Source: Atopobiaceae bacterium (GTDB lineage: Bacteria > Actinomycetota > Coriobacteriia > Coriobacteriales > Atopobiaceae). Taken from it: DNA of 64,000 nt. Of the stretch, positions 37,537 through 46,738 are shown piece by piece. The position numbers were made by a program, and so were the translations under genes. A model generated the notes under the pieces. It saw only the letters and a list, made by a program, of their open reading frames with translations, searched no databases and had not been told where the DNA came from. Each line of letters opens with the position of its first letter. Positions within the stretch are counted from its first letter, which is position 1. Location: NCBI GenBank assembly GCA_022482785.1, contig JAKVON010000010.1, positions 1-64,000 on the forward strand, in the 5' to 3' direction.

Positions 37537-40506
37537 TCACCTGCCCTCGGCCACGCTGGTCACCCCGTCCGCGGCGCGGCGGGCTATGGCCTCGGCGGCC
37601 TCCGCCCCTCCGGCGGCCTCCGTGTCGCCCGCGGCCTCGAGCGCCGCCTGGCGCGCGCGGTCGCGCTCGAGCACAGGCGCGAGGAACCTGCCCGTGTAGC
37701 TCTCGGGACAGGCGCAGACGTCCTCGGGGGTCCCGTAGCAGACGACGGTGCCGCCCGCGTCTCCCCCCTCGGGGCCCATGTCGACGAGACGGTCGGCCAC
37801 CTTGATGACGTCGAGGTTGTGCTCGATCACCAGGACCGTGTTGCCGGCCTCGACCAGCCGCTCGAGCACCCCCACGAGCTGGCGGACGTCCTCGAAGTGC
37901 AGGCCCGTCGTCGGCTCGTCGAGGATGTAGAAGGTCTTGCCCGTCTGCTGGCGGTGGAGCTCCTTGGCGAGCTTGACGCGCTGCGCCTCCCCTCCGGAGA
38001 GCGTGGTGGCGGGCTGTCCCAGCCGGATGTAGCCCAGGCCGACGTCGTAGAGGGTCTGGAGCTTGGCCTTGATACGCGGGATGTTCGCGAAGAAGGCGAG
38101 CGCCTCGGTGACGCTCATGTCGAGCACGTCTGAGATCGACTTGTCGTGGTAGGTGACCTGGAGCGTCTCGCGGTTGTAGCGCTTGCCGTGGCAGACCTCG
38201 CAGGGCACGTAGACGTCGGGCAGGAAGTTCATCTCGATCTTGATCTGGCCGTCGCCCTTGCACGCCTCGCAGCGCCCTCCCGAGACGTTGAACGAGAAGC
38301 GTCCCGGGGAGTAGCCGCGGGCCCTGCTCGTCGGCGTGGAGGCGAAGAGCTGGCGCAGGTCGTCCCAGAGGCCGATGTAGGTGGCGGGATTCGAGCGCGG
38401 CGTGCGCCCGATGGGAGACTGGTCGATGTCGATGACCTTGTCGATGCGCTCGATGCCGGTGAGCCTCCTGTAGGGCCCCACGACGCGCTTGGAGTGATGG
38501 ACGGCATTGGTGAGCGCGGGGGCGAGGGTGTCGGTGACCAGCGAGGACTTGCCCGAGCCCGAGACCCCGGTCACGACGGTGAAGGTGCCGAGCTCGATGG
38601 TGACGTCGACGCCCTTGAGGTTGTTGCAGGTGGCTCCCGTGAGGACGATCCTGCCCTTGCGCGGGTTGCGGCGCCTGTCGGGCACGCGGACCATGCGGTT
38701 CCCCTTGAGGTAGGCGCCGGTGAGCGACTCGGGGCAGGCCATGACCTCGTCGGGGGTGCCCTCCGCCACGATGCGCCCGCCCATCTCGCCTGCCCCGGGC
38801 CCCATGTCGACCACCCAGTCGGCGCGACGGATCGTGTCCTCGTCGTGCTCGACCACGATGACGGTGTTCCCCAGGTCGCGAAGGCGCTCGAGCGTGGCGA
38901 TGAGCCGGTCGTTGTCGCGCTGGTGGAGGCCGATGGAGGGCTCGTCGAGGATGTAGAGCACCCCCATGAGGCCCGCCCCGATCTGGGTGGCGAGCCGGAT
39001 GCGCTGGGCCTCGCCGCCGGAGAGCGTGGCCGAGGCGCGGGAGAGGGTGAGGTAGTCGAGGCCCACGTCGACCATGAAGCGCAGGCGCTCGCAGACCTCC
39101 TTCACGATGGGCCGGCCGATGACCGCCTGGCGATCGTCGAGCTCGAGGGCCTCGAAGAAGGCCAGGGAGTCGCGGCAGCTCATGCGGCACACCTCGTCGA
39201 TGTTCCTCTCCCCCACGGTAACGGCGAGCATCTCGGGCTTCAGGCGCGCGCCGTGGCAGGTCGAGCAGGGCTCCTCGTGGATGTAGCGCTCGAGGCGGGC
39301 CTTGATGTTGTCGTTCGTGGTCTCGGAGTACTTCTCGAAGAGGATCGTGCGGAGTCCCGAGAAGGTGGTGAACCAGTGCGTGTCGCGGCCGTCGACCGTG
39401 ACGTAGTCGACGCGGATCTTGGTGGGGCCGAGGCCGTCGAGGAAGGCGTCGCGGGCCTTCTGGGGCAGCTTCTTCCAGGGCTTGTGCTCGTCGACCTTGA
39501 GGTGGCGGCACACGGCCGAGAAGATCTGCGGGTAGTAGTTGGAGCGGTCGAAGAAGCTCCCGAACGCCCCGTCGGCGATGCCGGCGTCCGGGTTCTCGAT
39601 GAGGGCCTCCGCGTCGACGACCTTCCTCACCCCGAGGCCGTCACAGTCGGGGCAGGCCCCGTAGGGAGCGTTGAAGGAGAAGTCGCGCGGCTGCAGGTCG
39701 TCGATGGAGTGGCCGTGGATGGGACAGGCGAGCGCGAGCGAGAACTGGAGCAGCTCGCCCGGCATCCCCTCGGGGTCGTCCGCGTCGGGCAGCAGCCAGA
39801 CGCCGACCTTGCCCGAGGCGAGCTTAGTGGCCTGCTCGACCGCCTCGGCGATGCGGGTCGTGGATCTGTCGCGGATGACGATGCGGTCGACGACCACCTC
39901 GATGGTGTGCTTGAGCTTCTTGTCGAGGGCTATGTCGCCGTCGAGGTCGAGCACGTCGCCGTCGATGCGCACGCGAGAGAAGCCCTCGTGCCTGAGGTCC
40001 TCGAGGAGCTTCGCGTACTCGCCCTTGCGGCCGAGCACGACCGGCGCGAGCACGAAGGCCCGCCTCCCCTGCCCTGCGGCGAGGATCTTGTCGGCCACCT
40101 GGTCGGTGGTCTGACGCTCGATCACGCGGCCGCACTCCGGGCAGTGCGGCGTGCCGATGCGCGCATAGAGGAGGCGGAGGTAGTCGTATATCTCGGTGAC
40201 GGTGCCCACGGTTGAGCGGGGGTTTCTCGAGGTCGTCTTCTGGTCGATGGAGACGGCCGGCGAGAGGCCGTCGATGCTGTCGAGGTCGGGCTTGTCCATC
40301 TGCCCCAGGAACTGTCGGGCGTAGCTGGACAGCGACTCGACGTAGCGACGCTGTCCCTCGGCATAGATGGTGTCGAAGGCGAGGCTCGACTTGCCCGAGC
40401 CGGAGAGCCCCGTGATGACCACGAGGCGGTTCCTCGGGATGGTGACGTCGATGTCGGCGAGGTTGTGCTCGCGGGCCCCGCGGATGACGATGGATTCGGA
40501 TGCCAT
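37537..40506 (-). CDS. uvrA: UvrABC excinuclease subunit A
   Basis: Damage-sensing ABC-type ATPase of nucleotide excision repair; 989 residues. Two nucleotide-binding halves: Walker A TGLSGSGKSSLAFDT and TGVSGSGKSSLVTDT; signatures LSGGEAQRIRLATQIG and LSGGEAQRVKLAKEL. Zinc modules include CPECGR and CEACKGDG with CEVCHGKRYN. Start at MASESIVIRGAREHNLADI (40506) with AGAGGG; the upstream extension is not similar to UvrA. About 40 residues after the last ABC motif are Ala/Glu-rich. Confidence 0.98.
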   Translation of the reverse strand: MASESIVIRGAREHNLADIDVTIPRNRLVVITGLSGSGKSSLAFDTIYAEGQRRYVESLSSYARQFLGQMDKPDLDSIDGLSPAVSIDQKTTSRNPRSTVGTVTEIYDYLRLLYARIGTPHCPECGRVIERQTTDQVADKILAAGQGRRAFVLAPVVLGRKGEYAKLLEDLRHEGFSRVRIDGDVLDLDGDIALDKKLKHTIEVVVDRIVIRDRSTTRIAEAVEQATKLASGKVGVWLLPDADDPEGMPGELLQFSLALACPIHGHSIDDLQPRDFSFNAPYGACPDCDGLGVRKVVDAEALIENPDAGIADGAFGSFFDRSNYYPQIFSAVCRHLKVDEHKPWKKLPQKARDAFLDGLGPTKIRVDYVTVDGRDTHWFTTFSGLRTILFEKYSETTNDNIKARLERYIHEEPCSTCHGARLKPEMLAVTVGERNIDEVCRMSCRDSLAFFEALELDDRQAVIGRPIVKEVCERLRFMVDVGLDYLTLSRASATLSGGEAQRIRLATQIGAGLMGVLYILDEPSIGLHQRDNDRLIATLERLRDLGNTVIVVEHDEDTIRRADWVVDMGPGAGEMGGRIVAEGTPDEVMACPESLTGAYLKGNRMVRVPDRRRNPRKGRIVLTGATCNNLKGVDVTIELGTFTVVTGVSGSGKSSLVTDTLAPALTNAVHHSKRVVGPYRRLTGIERIDKVIDIDQSPIGRTPRSNPATYIGLWDDLRQLFASTPTSRARGYSPGRFSFNVSGGRCEACKGDGQIKIEMNFLPDVYVPCEVCHGKRYNRETLQVTYHDKSISDVLDMSVTEALAFFANIPRIKAKLQTLYDVGLGYIRLGQPATTLSGGEAQRVKLAKELHRQQTGKTFYILDEPTTGLHFEDVRQLVGVLERLVEAGNTVLVIEHNLDVIKVADRLVDMGPEGGDAGGTVVCYGTPEDVCACPESYTGRFLAPVLERDRARQAALEAAGDTEAAGGAEAAEAIARRAADGVTSVAEGR

Positions 40507-40620
40507 GTGTCCCTCTTGAAGCGACATGCGGCCCCCTGGGGGACCGCCGTTTTCCCTAGCCCTCAAGTGTAGCCAATGGTTGGCTCGGCCGGGCACGCGA
40601 AAGCATGGCCGGATCCGCGG

Positions 40621-40688
40621 CGGCCGCGCGCAGATTGCGGCTTCTCCCCCTCCGGGAGCCGACGGCCGCGCGAATCGCGACTTCTCCC
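40621..40688. repeat. Two direct repeats upstream of uvrA
   Basis: Imperfect copies at 40621-40648 and 40663-40688, both starting CGGCCGCGCG and ending CTTCTCCC, 42 bp apart. They lie about 115-180 bp before uvrA, between it and the terminator of the GGGtGRT gene. Confidence 0.6.
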
Positions 40689-40719
40689 GATCGCGCGGGA
40701 CGCCAGCGCCGGGAAAGGC

Positions 40720-40753
40720 AAGGCCGCCACCCATACGAGCGGGTGGCGGCCTT
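40720..40753 (-). terminator. Terminator of the IscU-like/GGGtGRT operon
   Basis: 13-bp perfect stem (40720-40732 with 40741-40753) and an 8-nt loop, 24 bp after the stop at 40778. T-rich sequence occurs on both sides, so it may work in both directions. Confidence 0.85.
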
Positions 40754-40777
40754 TTGGAGAGGCTATGGGACGAGAGC

Positions 40778-41779
40778 CTACTTCATGGCCTCCTCGACCG
40801 CGACGGCGCAGGCAACGGTGGCACCGACCATGGGGTTGTTGCCCATGCCGATGAGACCCATCATGTCGACGTGCGCAGGCACGGAGCTGGAGCCGGCGAA
40901 CTGGGCGTCGGAGTGCATGCGGCCCATGGTGTCGGTCATGCCGTAGGAGGCAGGGCCGGCGCCCATGTTGTCGGGATGCAGCGTGCGGCCGGTGCCGCCG
41001 CCGGAGGCGACGGAGAAGTACTTCTTGCCGGCGGCGAGGCGCTCCTTCTTGTAGGTGCCCGCGGTGGGATGCTGGAAGCGCGTGGGGTTCGTCGAGTTGC
41101 CGGTGATGGAGATGTCGACGTTCTCGTGCCACATGATCGCGACGCCCTCGCGGACGTCGTCGGCGCCGTAGCAGTTGATCTTGGAGCGCTCGCCCGTGGA
41201 GTACGGGATGGTCTCGACGACCTTGAGCTCGCCCGTGTAGTAGTCGAACTGCGTCTTCACGTAGGTGAAGCCGTTGATGCGGCTGATGATCTGGGCGGCG
41301 TCCTTGCCGAGGCCGTTCAGGACGACGCGGAGCGGCTTCTTGCGGGCCTTGTTGGCGTTGAGGGCGATGCCGATGGCACCCTCGGCGGCCGCGAATGACT
41401 CGTGGCCGGCGAGGAAGCAGAAGCACTCGGTGTCGTCGCCGAGGAGCATGGCGCCGAGGTTGCCGTGGCCGAGGCCGACCTTGCGGTCCTCGGCGACGGA
41501 GCCGGGGACGCAGAAGGCCTGGAGGCCGACGCCGATGGCCGACGCGGCCTCAGCGGCGGTCTTGACGTTCTTCTTGATGGCGATGGCGCAGCCGGCCGTA
41601 TAGGCCCAGGCGGCGTTCTCGAACGCGATGGACTGGACGCCCATGACGATGTCACGAGGGTTGATGCCCTTGTCCTTGCAGATCTTCTCGGCATCCTCGA
41701 GAGAGGAGATGCCGTTCTCGGCGAGGACCTTGTTGATCTTGTCGATGCGGCGCTCGTAGCCTTCGAAAGTAACTGCCAT
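40778..41779 (-). CDS. GGGtGRT family protein
   Basis: Member of the GGGtGRT family (Pfam PF14057), named from the motif seen here in ASGGGTGRTLHPDNMGAG; 333 residues, full length, no signal peptide or helices crossing the membrane. Other conserved stretches: GLGHGNLGAMLLGDDTECF, LAGHESFAAAEGAIG and a glycine/methionine-rich C-terminus. Function is not established. The family is usually found beside an IscU/NifU-like scaffold, as here (18 bp after it), so a role in iron-sulfur cluster handling is inferred. RBS is purine-rich and the terminator is strong. Confidence 0.9.
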   Translation of the reverse strand: MAVTFEGYERRIDKINKVLAENGISSLEDAEKICKDKGINPRDIVMGVQSIAFENAAWAYTAGCAIAIKKNVKTAAEAASAIGVGLQAFCVPGSVAEDRKVGLGHGNLGAMLLGDDTECFCFLAGHESFAAAEGAIGIALNANKARKKPLRVVLNGLGKDAAQIISRINGFTYVKTQFDYYTGELKVVETIPYSTGERSKINCYGADDVREGVAIMWHENVDISITGNSTNPTRFQHPTAGTYKKERLAAGKKYFSVASGGGTGRTLHPDNMGAGPASYGMTDTMGRMHSDAQFAGSSSVPAHVDMMGLIGMGNNPMVGATVACAVAVEEAMK

Positions 41780-41797
41780 TGTTTTCTACCTCCTTCT

Positions 41798-42532
41798 CTA
41801 CTCGCTGATGGGGAACTTGGACGTGGAGTCGTGCGTCTCCGCGTCGTTGCGGGGATCGATGTACTTGGCGGCGTTGTCCCACTGGCCGTAGTGGCCCATG
41901 GCGCCCTGGACGGCCTCCTCGGGCGTGGAGCCCTTCTTGAGGGCGTCCGTGAACTTGCCGAGGTTGAGGAACTCGAAGGCGACGATCTCGTCCTTGTCGT
42001 TCAGTGCCATGCGGGTGACGTAGCCCTGGGCGAGCTCGAGGTAGCGAGCGCCCTTGGCGGCGGTGCCGTACATGGTGCCCACCTGCGAGCGCAGGCCCTT
42101 GCCGAGGTCGTCGAGGCCGGCGCCGATGGGCAGGCCGCCCTCGGAGAAGGCGGTCTGGCTGCGGCCGTAGACGATCTGCAGGAAGATCTCGCGCATGGCG
42201 ACGTTGATGGCGTCGCACACGAGGTCGGTGTTGAGGGCCTCGAGGATGGTCTTCTTGGGGAGGATCTCGGCGGCCATGGCGGCGGAGTGGGTCATGCCGG
42301 AGCAGCCGATGGTCTCGACCAGGCACTCCTCGATGACGCCCTCCTTGACGTTGAGCGTGAGCTTGCAGGCGCCCTGCTGGGGAGCGCACCAACCAACGCC
42401 GTGCGTGAGGCCGGAGATGTCCTTGATCTCCTTGGCCTGGACCCACTTGCCCTCTTCAGGAATGGGGGCAGGACCGTGGTATGCGCCCTTGGCTACAGGG
42501 CACATGTTCTCCACATCTTTCGAATACTGCAT
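41798..42532 (-). CDS. IscU/NifU-N-like iron-sulfur scaffold protein
   Basis: 244 residues, longer than classical IscU (about 130). The scaffold-like core is ETIGCSGMTHSAAMAAEIL (Cys77), and other cysteines lie at 11, 49, 56, 70 and 106. Cys49, Cys77 and Cys106 are plausible cluster ligands by spacing; this is inference. The C-terminal 100 residues have no recognised motif. No iscS is adjacent, so the sulfur source is unknown. It is the first gene of a two-gene unit with the GGGtGRT protein. It is divergent from an Mrp-type ATPase across 238 bp that should hold both promoters (TAATAT near 42610 for this gene). Confidence 0.82.
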   Translation of the reverse strand: MQYSKDVENMCPVAKGAYHGPAPIPEEGKWVQAKEIKDISGLTHGVGWCAPQQGACKLTLNVKEGVIEECLVETIGCSGMTHSAAMAAEILPKKTILEALNTDLVCDAINVAMREIFLQIVYGRSQTAFSEGGLPIGAGLDDLGKGLRSQVGTMYGTAAKGARYLELAQGYVTRMALNDKDEIVAFEFLNLGKFTDALKKGSTPEEAVQGAMGHYGQWDNAAKYIDPRNDAETHDSTSKFPISE

Positions 42533-42770
42533 GCCTCTCCTCTCTCCGAGCTTGGGCGGACGGACGACAGGCCCGACCGCCGTTCCGACATTCGTGCTGC
42601 TTTCTGATATTACCGCGAACGGATGCCCGCAAACGCACGATTCCCCAGCGGCGCATCGAGTTGCCGGGGGAATCGGCGAGACGCGCGCCCAACGCCTGCC
42701 GCATGGTCGGGCATCTTGGCGTCGCGGCGGGTTAGACTGTGCTGGTAGACATCGACCAGGAGGAGATCAT

Positions 42771-43604
42771 ATGGCTTGCGAGCAGTACGAGGCCCAGAAG
42801 GGCGGCGGAGCGGACATGCGCTTCGAGCAGAACCCCCTCTCGAACGTGCGCCACCTCATCGGCGTCATCTCGGGCAAGGGAGGCGTGGGCAAGTCGCTCG
42901 TCACCGGCATACTCGCCACCGAGCTCGCCCGCACCGGCGCGCAGGTGGGCATCCTCGACGCCGACATCACCGGCCCCTCGATCCCGAAGATGTTCGGGAT
43001 GGCCGGCACGCGCGCCGACTCGATCGGCGGCAACCTGCTCCTCCCCTCGATCTCGAAGACGGGCATCAAGGTCATGAGCGCGAACCTCCTGCTGGCCAAC
43101 GACACCGAGCCGGTGCTGTGGCGCGGGCCTGTGCTCGCCGGCGCCATCCAGCAGTTCTGGACGCAGACCAGCTGGGGCGACATCGACTACATGCTCGTCG
43201 ACATGCCCCCGGGAACCGGCGACGTGGCCCTCACCGTCTTCCAGTCCCTGCCCATCGAGGGGGTCATCATCGTCACCTCCCCGCAGGACCTCGTCCAGAT
43301 GGTCGTGGCGAAGGCCGTGCGCATGTGCAACAAGATGGACGTCCCCATCCTCGGGCTCGTCGAGAACATGAGCTACGCCACCTGCCCGAAGTGCGGGGAG
43401 AGGATCGAGGTCTTCGGCCCGAGCCACGTGGACGAGACGGCCGAGGGCTTCTGCCTCGACGTGCTCGGCAAGCTCCCCATCGCCCCGGCGATCGCCGGCA
43501 TGTGCGACTCCGGCACCCTCGAGACCGAGCTGCCGGCCGGGATGCTTCCCGACGCGGTCGCCGTGTGCGCGGCGTTCGCCGACTCGTCTGCCCAGCGCTC
43601 CTAG
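42771..43604 (+). CDS. Mrp/NBP35 (ApbC) family ATPase, iron-sulfur cluster carrier
   Basis: P-loop ATPase that carries or transfers Fe-S clusters; 277 residues. Deviant Walker A GVISGKGGVGKSLVTG, ILDADITGPSIPKMFG, VDMPPGTGDVALTVFQ and the C-terminal CPKCGERIEVFG, whose CxxC binds the bridging cluster in this family. N-terminal Cys3 lies in a short extension (MACEQYEAQKGGGADMR). RBS AGGAGG 8 nt before ATG. The first of three plus-strand genes; the stop is 9 bp before the next ATG. Confidence 0.93.
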   Translation: MACEQYEAQKGGGADMRFEQNPLSNVRHLIGVISGKGGVGKSLVTGILATELARTGAQVGILDADITGPSIPKMFGMAGTRADSIGGNLLLPSISKTGIKVMSANLLLANDTEPVLWRGPVLAGAIQQFWTQTSWGDIDYMLVDMPPGTGDVALTVFQSLPIEGVIIVTSPQDLVQMVVAKAVRMCNKMDVPILGLVENMSYATCPKCGERIEVFGPSHVDETAEGFCLDVLGKLPIAPAIAGMCDSGTLETELPAGMLPDAVAVCAAFADSSAQRS

Positions 43605-43613
43605 GAGGCCCAC

Positions 43614-44951
43614 ATGGGTGCAGCGTTCAAGCCCAGCAGGACGGGTGGCGGACGGAGCCGCTCGCTCGAGCGCGAGAGGCTCCTCGCTGCCGCATCCCAA
43701 CGCTACGTCCCCTCCTCGGTCGACGTGTGCGTGATCGGAGGGGGTGCCGCCGGGCTCGCGGCCGCCATCGCGGCGGCCGAGGCGGGCGCCTCGGTGGTCG
43801 TGCTCGAGCGCGCGCTCGAGTGCGGCCGGTCGATCCTCGCCACGGGCAACGGCAGGTGCAACCTCGCCAACGCCGAGCTCTCGAGTGCCGCCTACAACCA
43901 GCCGGAGTTCGTCGGCGAGGCCTGGGGGGAAGACCCCCTCGGCGACGTCCTCTCCTTCTTCGAGGAGTCCGGGCTCGCCTGGTGCCTCGAGGACGGCAGG
44001 TACTACCCCCAGAGCAAGGTGGCGGCCTCCGTGCGCGACGTGCTCGTCGCACGTGCCGCGGCGGCCGGCGTCATGCTCGCTCCCGCGCGCGAGGCGACCG
44101 CCATCGCCTCCCATCACGGGCGCATCCTGGTGCGCTTCGACCGGCTCTTCTCCGGGGAGGACACGCGGACGGTCTCGTGCGCGACGGTCGTGCTCTCCAC
44201 CGGGGGCGGCGAGCACCGCATGGCCTCGGAGCTCGGCGTCAAGGTGACGGGGACGAGGCCCGTGCTCTGCCCGCTCGCCTGCGAGGACTCCCCCCTCTTC
44301 GAGCTCGACGGCAGGCGTTCCCCCGCGACGGCGCTCGTCGAGCGCGACGGGCGCCCGATCGCCGCCGAGAGCGGCGAGGTGCTGTTCAGGAGCTACGGGC
44401 TCTCGGGGATCCTCGTCTTCGACCTCTCGCGCGTCGCCCGCCCGGGCGACCGCATCCTGGTCGACCTCACGCCGGACCTGGCGGAGGGCGAGCTGGAGGA
44501 GCGCGTCTCCAGGCTCGCGGAGAGGCGCGGCGGCGCCTCGGCGGGACTTCTCGCCGGCTTCGTCGACCCGGAGATCGCATCCGTCGTCTGGAGGCTCGCC
44601 TCCGAGGGATGGCCTGGGGCCCCTGCGCCCCAGGGCGACGAGGAGACGACGCGCGCGGCCTGTGGGCTCGTGCGGGGCCTCCCCTTCGTCGTCACGGGGC
44701 CTGGCGACGTCGCGCACGCGCAGGTGACGCGCGGCGGCATGGCGACGGCGGCCTTCGTGCCGTCCTCGCTCGAGAGCCGCGACGTGCCGGGGCTCTTCGC
44801 CTGCGGCGAGGCCCTCGACGTCGACGGCCCCTGCGGCGGCTTCAACCTCGCCTGGGCCTGGACGAGCGGCCTTCTGGCCGGGAGGAGCGCGGCGCTGGCC
44901 GCACGCGGGCGACGCGCGGGCCTGGGAAAGCCCTCCGGCGCCTCCGCATGA
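43614..44951 (+). CDS. NAD(P)/FAD-dependent oxidoreductase, HI0933/BaiN family
   Basis: Flavoprotein of unknown substrate; 445 residues. FAD-binding Rossmann motif VCVIGGGAAGLAAAIAAAEA (about 41-60), GNGRCNLANAE typical of the HI0933 family, and the C-terminal FACGEALDVDGPCGGFNLAW. The N-terminal 40 residues are basic and not conserved-looking. Homologues include BaiN, linked to bile-acid metabolism in gut clostridia, but that role cannot be assigned here. It overlaps the next gene by ATGA and follows the Mrp ATPase closely, forming one operon. Confidence 0.88.
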   Translation: MGAAFKPSRTGGGRSRSLERERLLAAASQRYVPSSVDVCVIGGGAAGLAAAIAAAEAGASVVVLERALECGRSILATGNGRCNLANAELSSAAYNQPEFVGEAWGEDPLGDVLSFFEESGLAWCLEDGRYYPQSKVAASVRDVLVARAAAAGVMLAPAREATAIASHHGRILVRFDRLFSGEDTRTVSCATVVLSTGGGEHRMASELGVKVTGTRPVLCPLACEDSPLFELDGRRSPATALVERDGRPIAAESGEVLFRSYGLSGILVFDLSRVARPGDRILVDLTPDLAEGELEERVSRLAERRGGASAGLLAGFVDPEIASVVWRLASEGWPGAPAPQGDEETTRAACGLVRGLPFVVTGPGDVAHAQVTRGGMATAAFVPSSLESRDVPGLFACGEALDVDGPCGGFNLAWAWTSGLLAGRSAALAARGRRAGLGKPSGASA

Positions 44952-46609
44952 TCGAGGTCTCGAACATCCGCGTCCCCCTGTCGCGCCTCACGGGAACGCC
45001 GTCCGACGACAGGCTCGTCCGCGAGGCCGCCACGCGCAGGCTTCGCCTCGCGCCCGACGACGTCACCTCGTGCGAGGTGCGCCGCAGGTCGGTCGACGCC
45101 CGCAGGCGCGACGCCATCCGCCTCGTCTACACCTGCCGTCTGACGCTGCGCCGGGGAAGGGCCGGCGAGCAGGAGCTGCTCGCCAGGCTCGCCCGGAGGC
45201 ACGACTCCTCGGGGGTCGCGGCCGCACGCGACGACGCCTATCGGCTCGCCCGTCGCGTCGGCTCCCCCACCTGCGGCAGGATCGTCGTCGTGGGAGCGGG
45301 GTGCGCGGGGCTCTTCTGCGCGCTCTCGCTCGCCAACGCGGGGCTCGAGCCCCTGCTCGTCGAGCGCGGGGACGACGCCACGCGCAGGTCCGCCGCCGTG
45401 GGCGCCTTCGAGTCGACCGGCGTGCTCGACCCCGAGAGCAACATCCAGTTCGGGCTCGGCGGCGCCGGGACGTTCTCCGACGGCAAGCTCACGACCGGCA
45501 CCAGGAGCCCGTCGCACAGGCTCATCCTCGAGACCTTCGCGGAGGCGGGGGCGAGCGGGGACATCCTCGTCGACGCGAGGCCCCACATCGGCTCGGACGT
45601 CCTGCCCGGGGTCGTGACCCACATCCTCGGCCGCATCGAGGGGCTCGGCGGCGAGGTCAGGCTGCGCACGAGGCTCGTCGGGCTCGAGTCGGCAAACGGG
45701 CGCGTGAGCGCCGTCAGGCTCGCGCGCACGGATCCCGGCGGCCTCGGGGTCGAGGAGCGCGTCCGCGCGGACTCCGTCGTGCTCGCCTGCGGGCACTCCG
45801 CCCGCGACGTTTTCTCGCTCCTCCGCGACCAGGGCGTCACGCTCGAGCGCAAGACCTTCGCCATGGGGGCGCGGATCGAGCATCGCCAGGCGGATGTCGA
45901 CCGCGCGCTCTACGGGGCGGCGGCGGGAAGCCCCATCCTCGGCCCCGCGCCCTACAAGCTCGTGAGCCACGCCGTGAGGGGCCGCAACGCCTTCACCTTC
46001 TGCATGTGCCCCGGCGGCACCGTCGTCGCGGCCGCGAGCGAGCCGGGCGGCGTCGTCACGAACGGGGCGAGCCTCGCCGCCCGGGACGGCGCGAACGCCA
46101 ACGCCGCCCTGCTCGCCAACGTGAGCCCGCAGGACCTGCCGGGAGACGACCCCCTGGCCGGGGTCGAGCTCCAGCGCGCCTGCGAGAGGAGGGCCTTCGA
46201 GCTGGGCGGCGGGGGGTTCCGCGCGCCGGCGCAGCTGGTCGGCGACTTCCTGCGCGGCCGGGCCTCGACGGGCCAGGGGCGCGTGGCCCCCACCTACCCC
46301 CGAGGGGTCGCCTGGGGACGCGTCGACGAGTGCCTCCCCGACTTCGTATGCGCGTCGCTCAGGGCGTCCGTCCCCGACATGGCCAGGCGCCTCCGCGGGT
46401 TCGACGACGCCGAGGCGGTCCTCACCGCGGTCGAGAGCCGCTCGAGCTCGCCCGTGCGGGTGAGCCGAGGGCCCGACGGCCAGAGCGTCTCGATGGAGGG
46501 CCTCTTCCCCGCAGGCGAGGGGGCCGGCTACGCCGGGGGCATCATGAGCGCCGCCGCTGACGGCCTCGACGCCGCCGACGCGCTCGTGGCCTGGCTCCGG
46601 GACCGCTGA
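44948..46609 (+). CDS. FAD-dependent protein, COG2509-type dehydrogenase
   Basis: 553 residues. An N-terminal region of about 110 residues (IEVSNIRVPLSRLTG onward) matches the small alpha/beta domain that precedes the flavin fold in this family. The FAD motif RIVVVGAGCAGLFCALSLAN follows, then FGLGGAGTFSDGKLTTGTR and FTFCMCPGGTVVAAASEPGG. The C-terminus ends in GLFPAGEGAGYAGGIMSAA, a usual FAD-binding end. The substrate is unknown. The ATG overlaps the previous stop. Last gene of the mrp operon, with a hairpin about 55 bp downstream. Confidence 0.88.
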   Translation: MIEVSNIRVPLSRLTGTPSDDRLVREAATRRLRLAPDDVTSCEVRRRSVDARRRDAIRLVYTCRLTLRRGRAGEQELLARLARRHDSSGVAAARDDAYRLARRVGSPTCGRIVVVGAGCAGLFCALSLANAGLEPLLVERGDDATRRSAAVGAFESTGVLDPESNIQFGLGGAGTFSDGKLTTGTRSPSHRLILETFAEAGASGDILVDARPHIGSDVLPGVVTHILGRIEGLGGEVRLRTRLVGLESANGRVSAVRLARTDPGGLGVEERVRADSVVLACGHSARDVFSLLRDQGVTLERKTFAMGARIEHRQADVDRALYGAAAGSPILGPAPYKLVSHAVRGRNAFTFCMCPGGTVVAAASEPGGVVTNGASLAARDGANANAALLANVSPQDLPGDDPLAGVELQRACERRAFELGGGGFRAPAQLVGDFLRGRASTGQGRVAPTYPRGVAWGRVDECLPDFVCASLRASVPDMARRLRGFDDAEAVLTAVESRSSSPVRVSRGPDGQSVSMEGLFPAGEGAGYAGGIMSAAADGLDAADALVAWLRDR

Positions 46610-46664
46610 GCGACGATCGCGGACGGCCTCGCGGGGGGGTGTTCCGTCACCCGCAAGGGAGAGA

Positions 46665-46699
46665 AAGCCTCCCCATGGCGCTTGGCCACGGAGAGGCTT
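46665..46699 (-). terminator. Hairpin between convergent FAD gene and PTS IIB gene
   Basis: Imperfect stem of about 12 bp beginning AAGCCTC and closing GAGGCTT, with a CTTTCTCT tail on the minus strand. Likely terminator for the PTS genes and possibly for both directions. Confidence 0.5.
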
Positions 46700-46738
46700 G
46701 CCGGGACGTGCTGACTGCCGGAAGGCGAGAGCGAGGGC

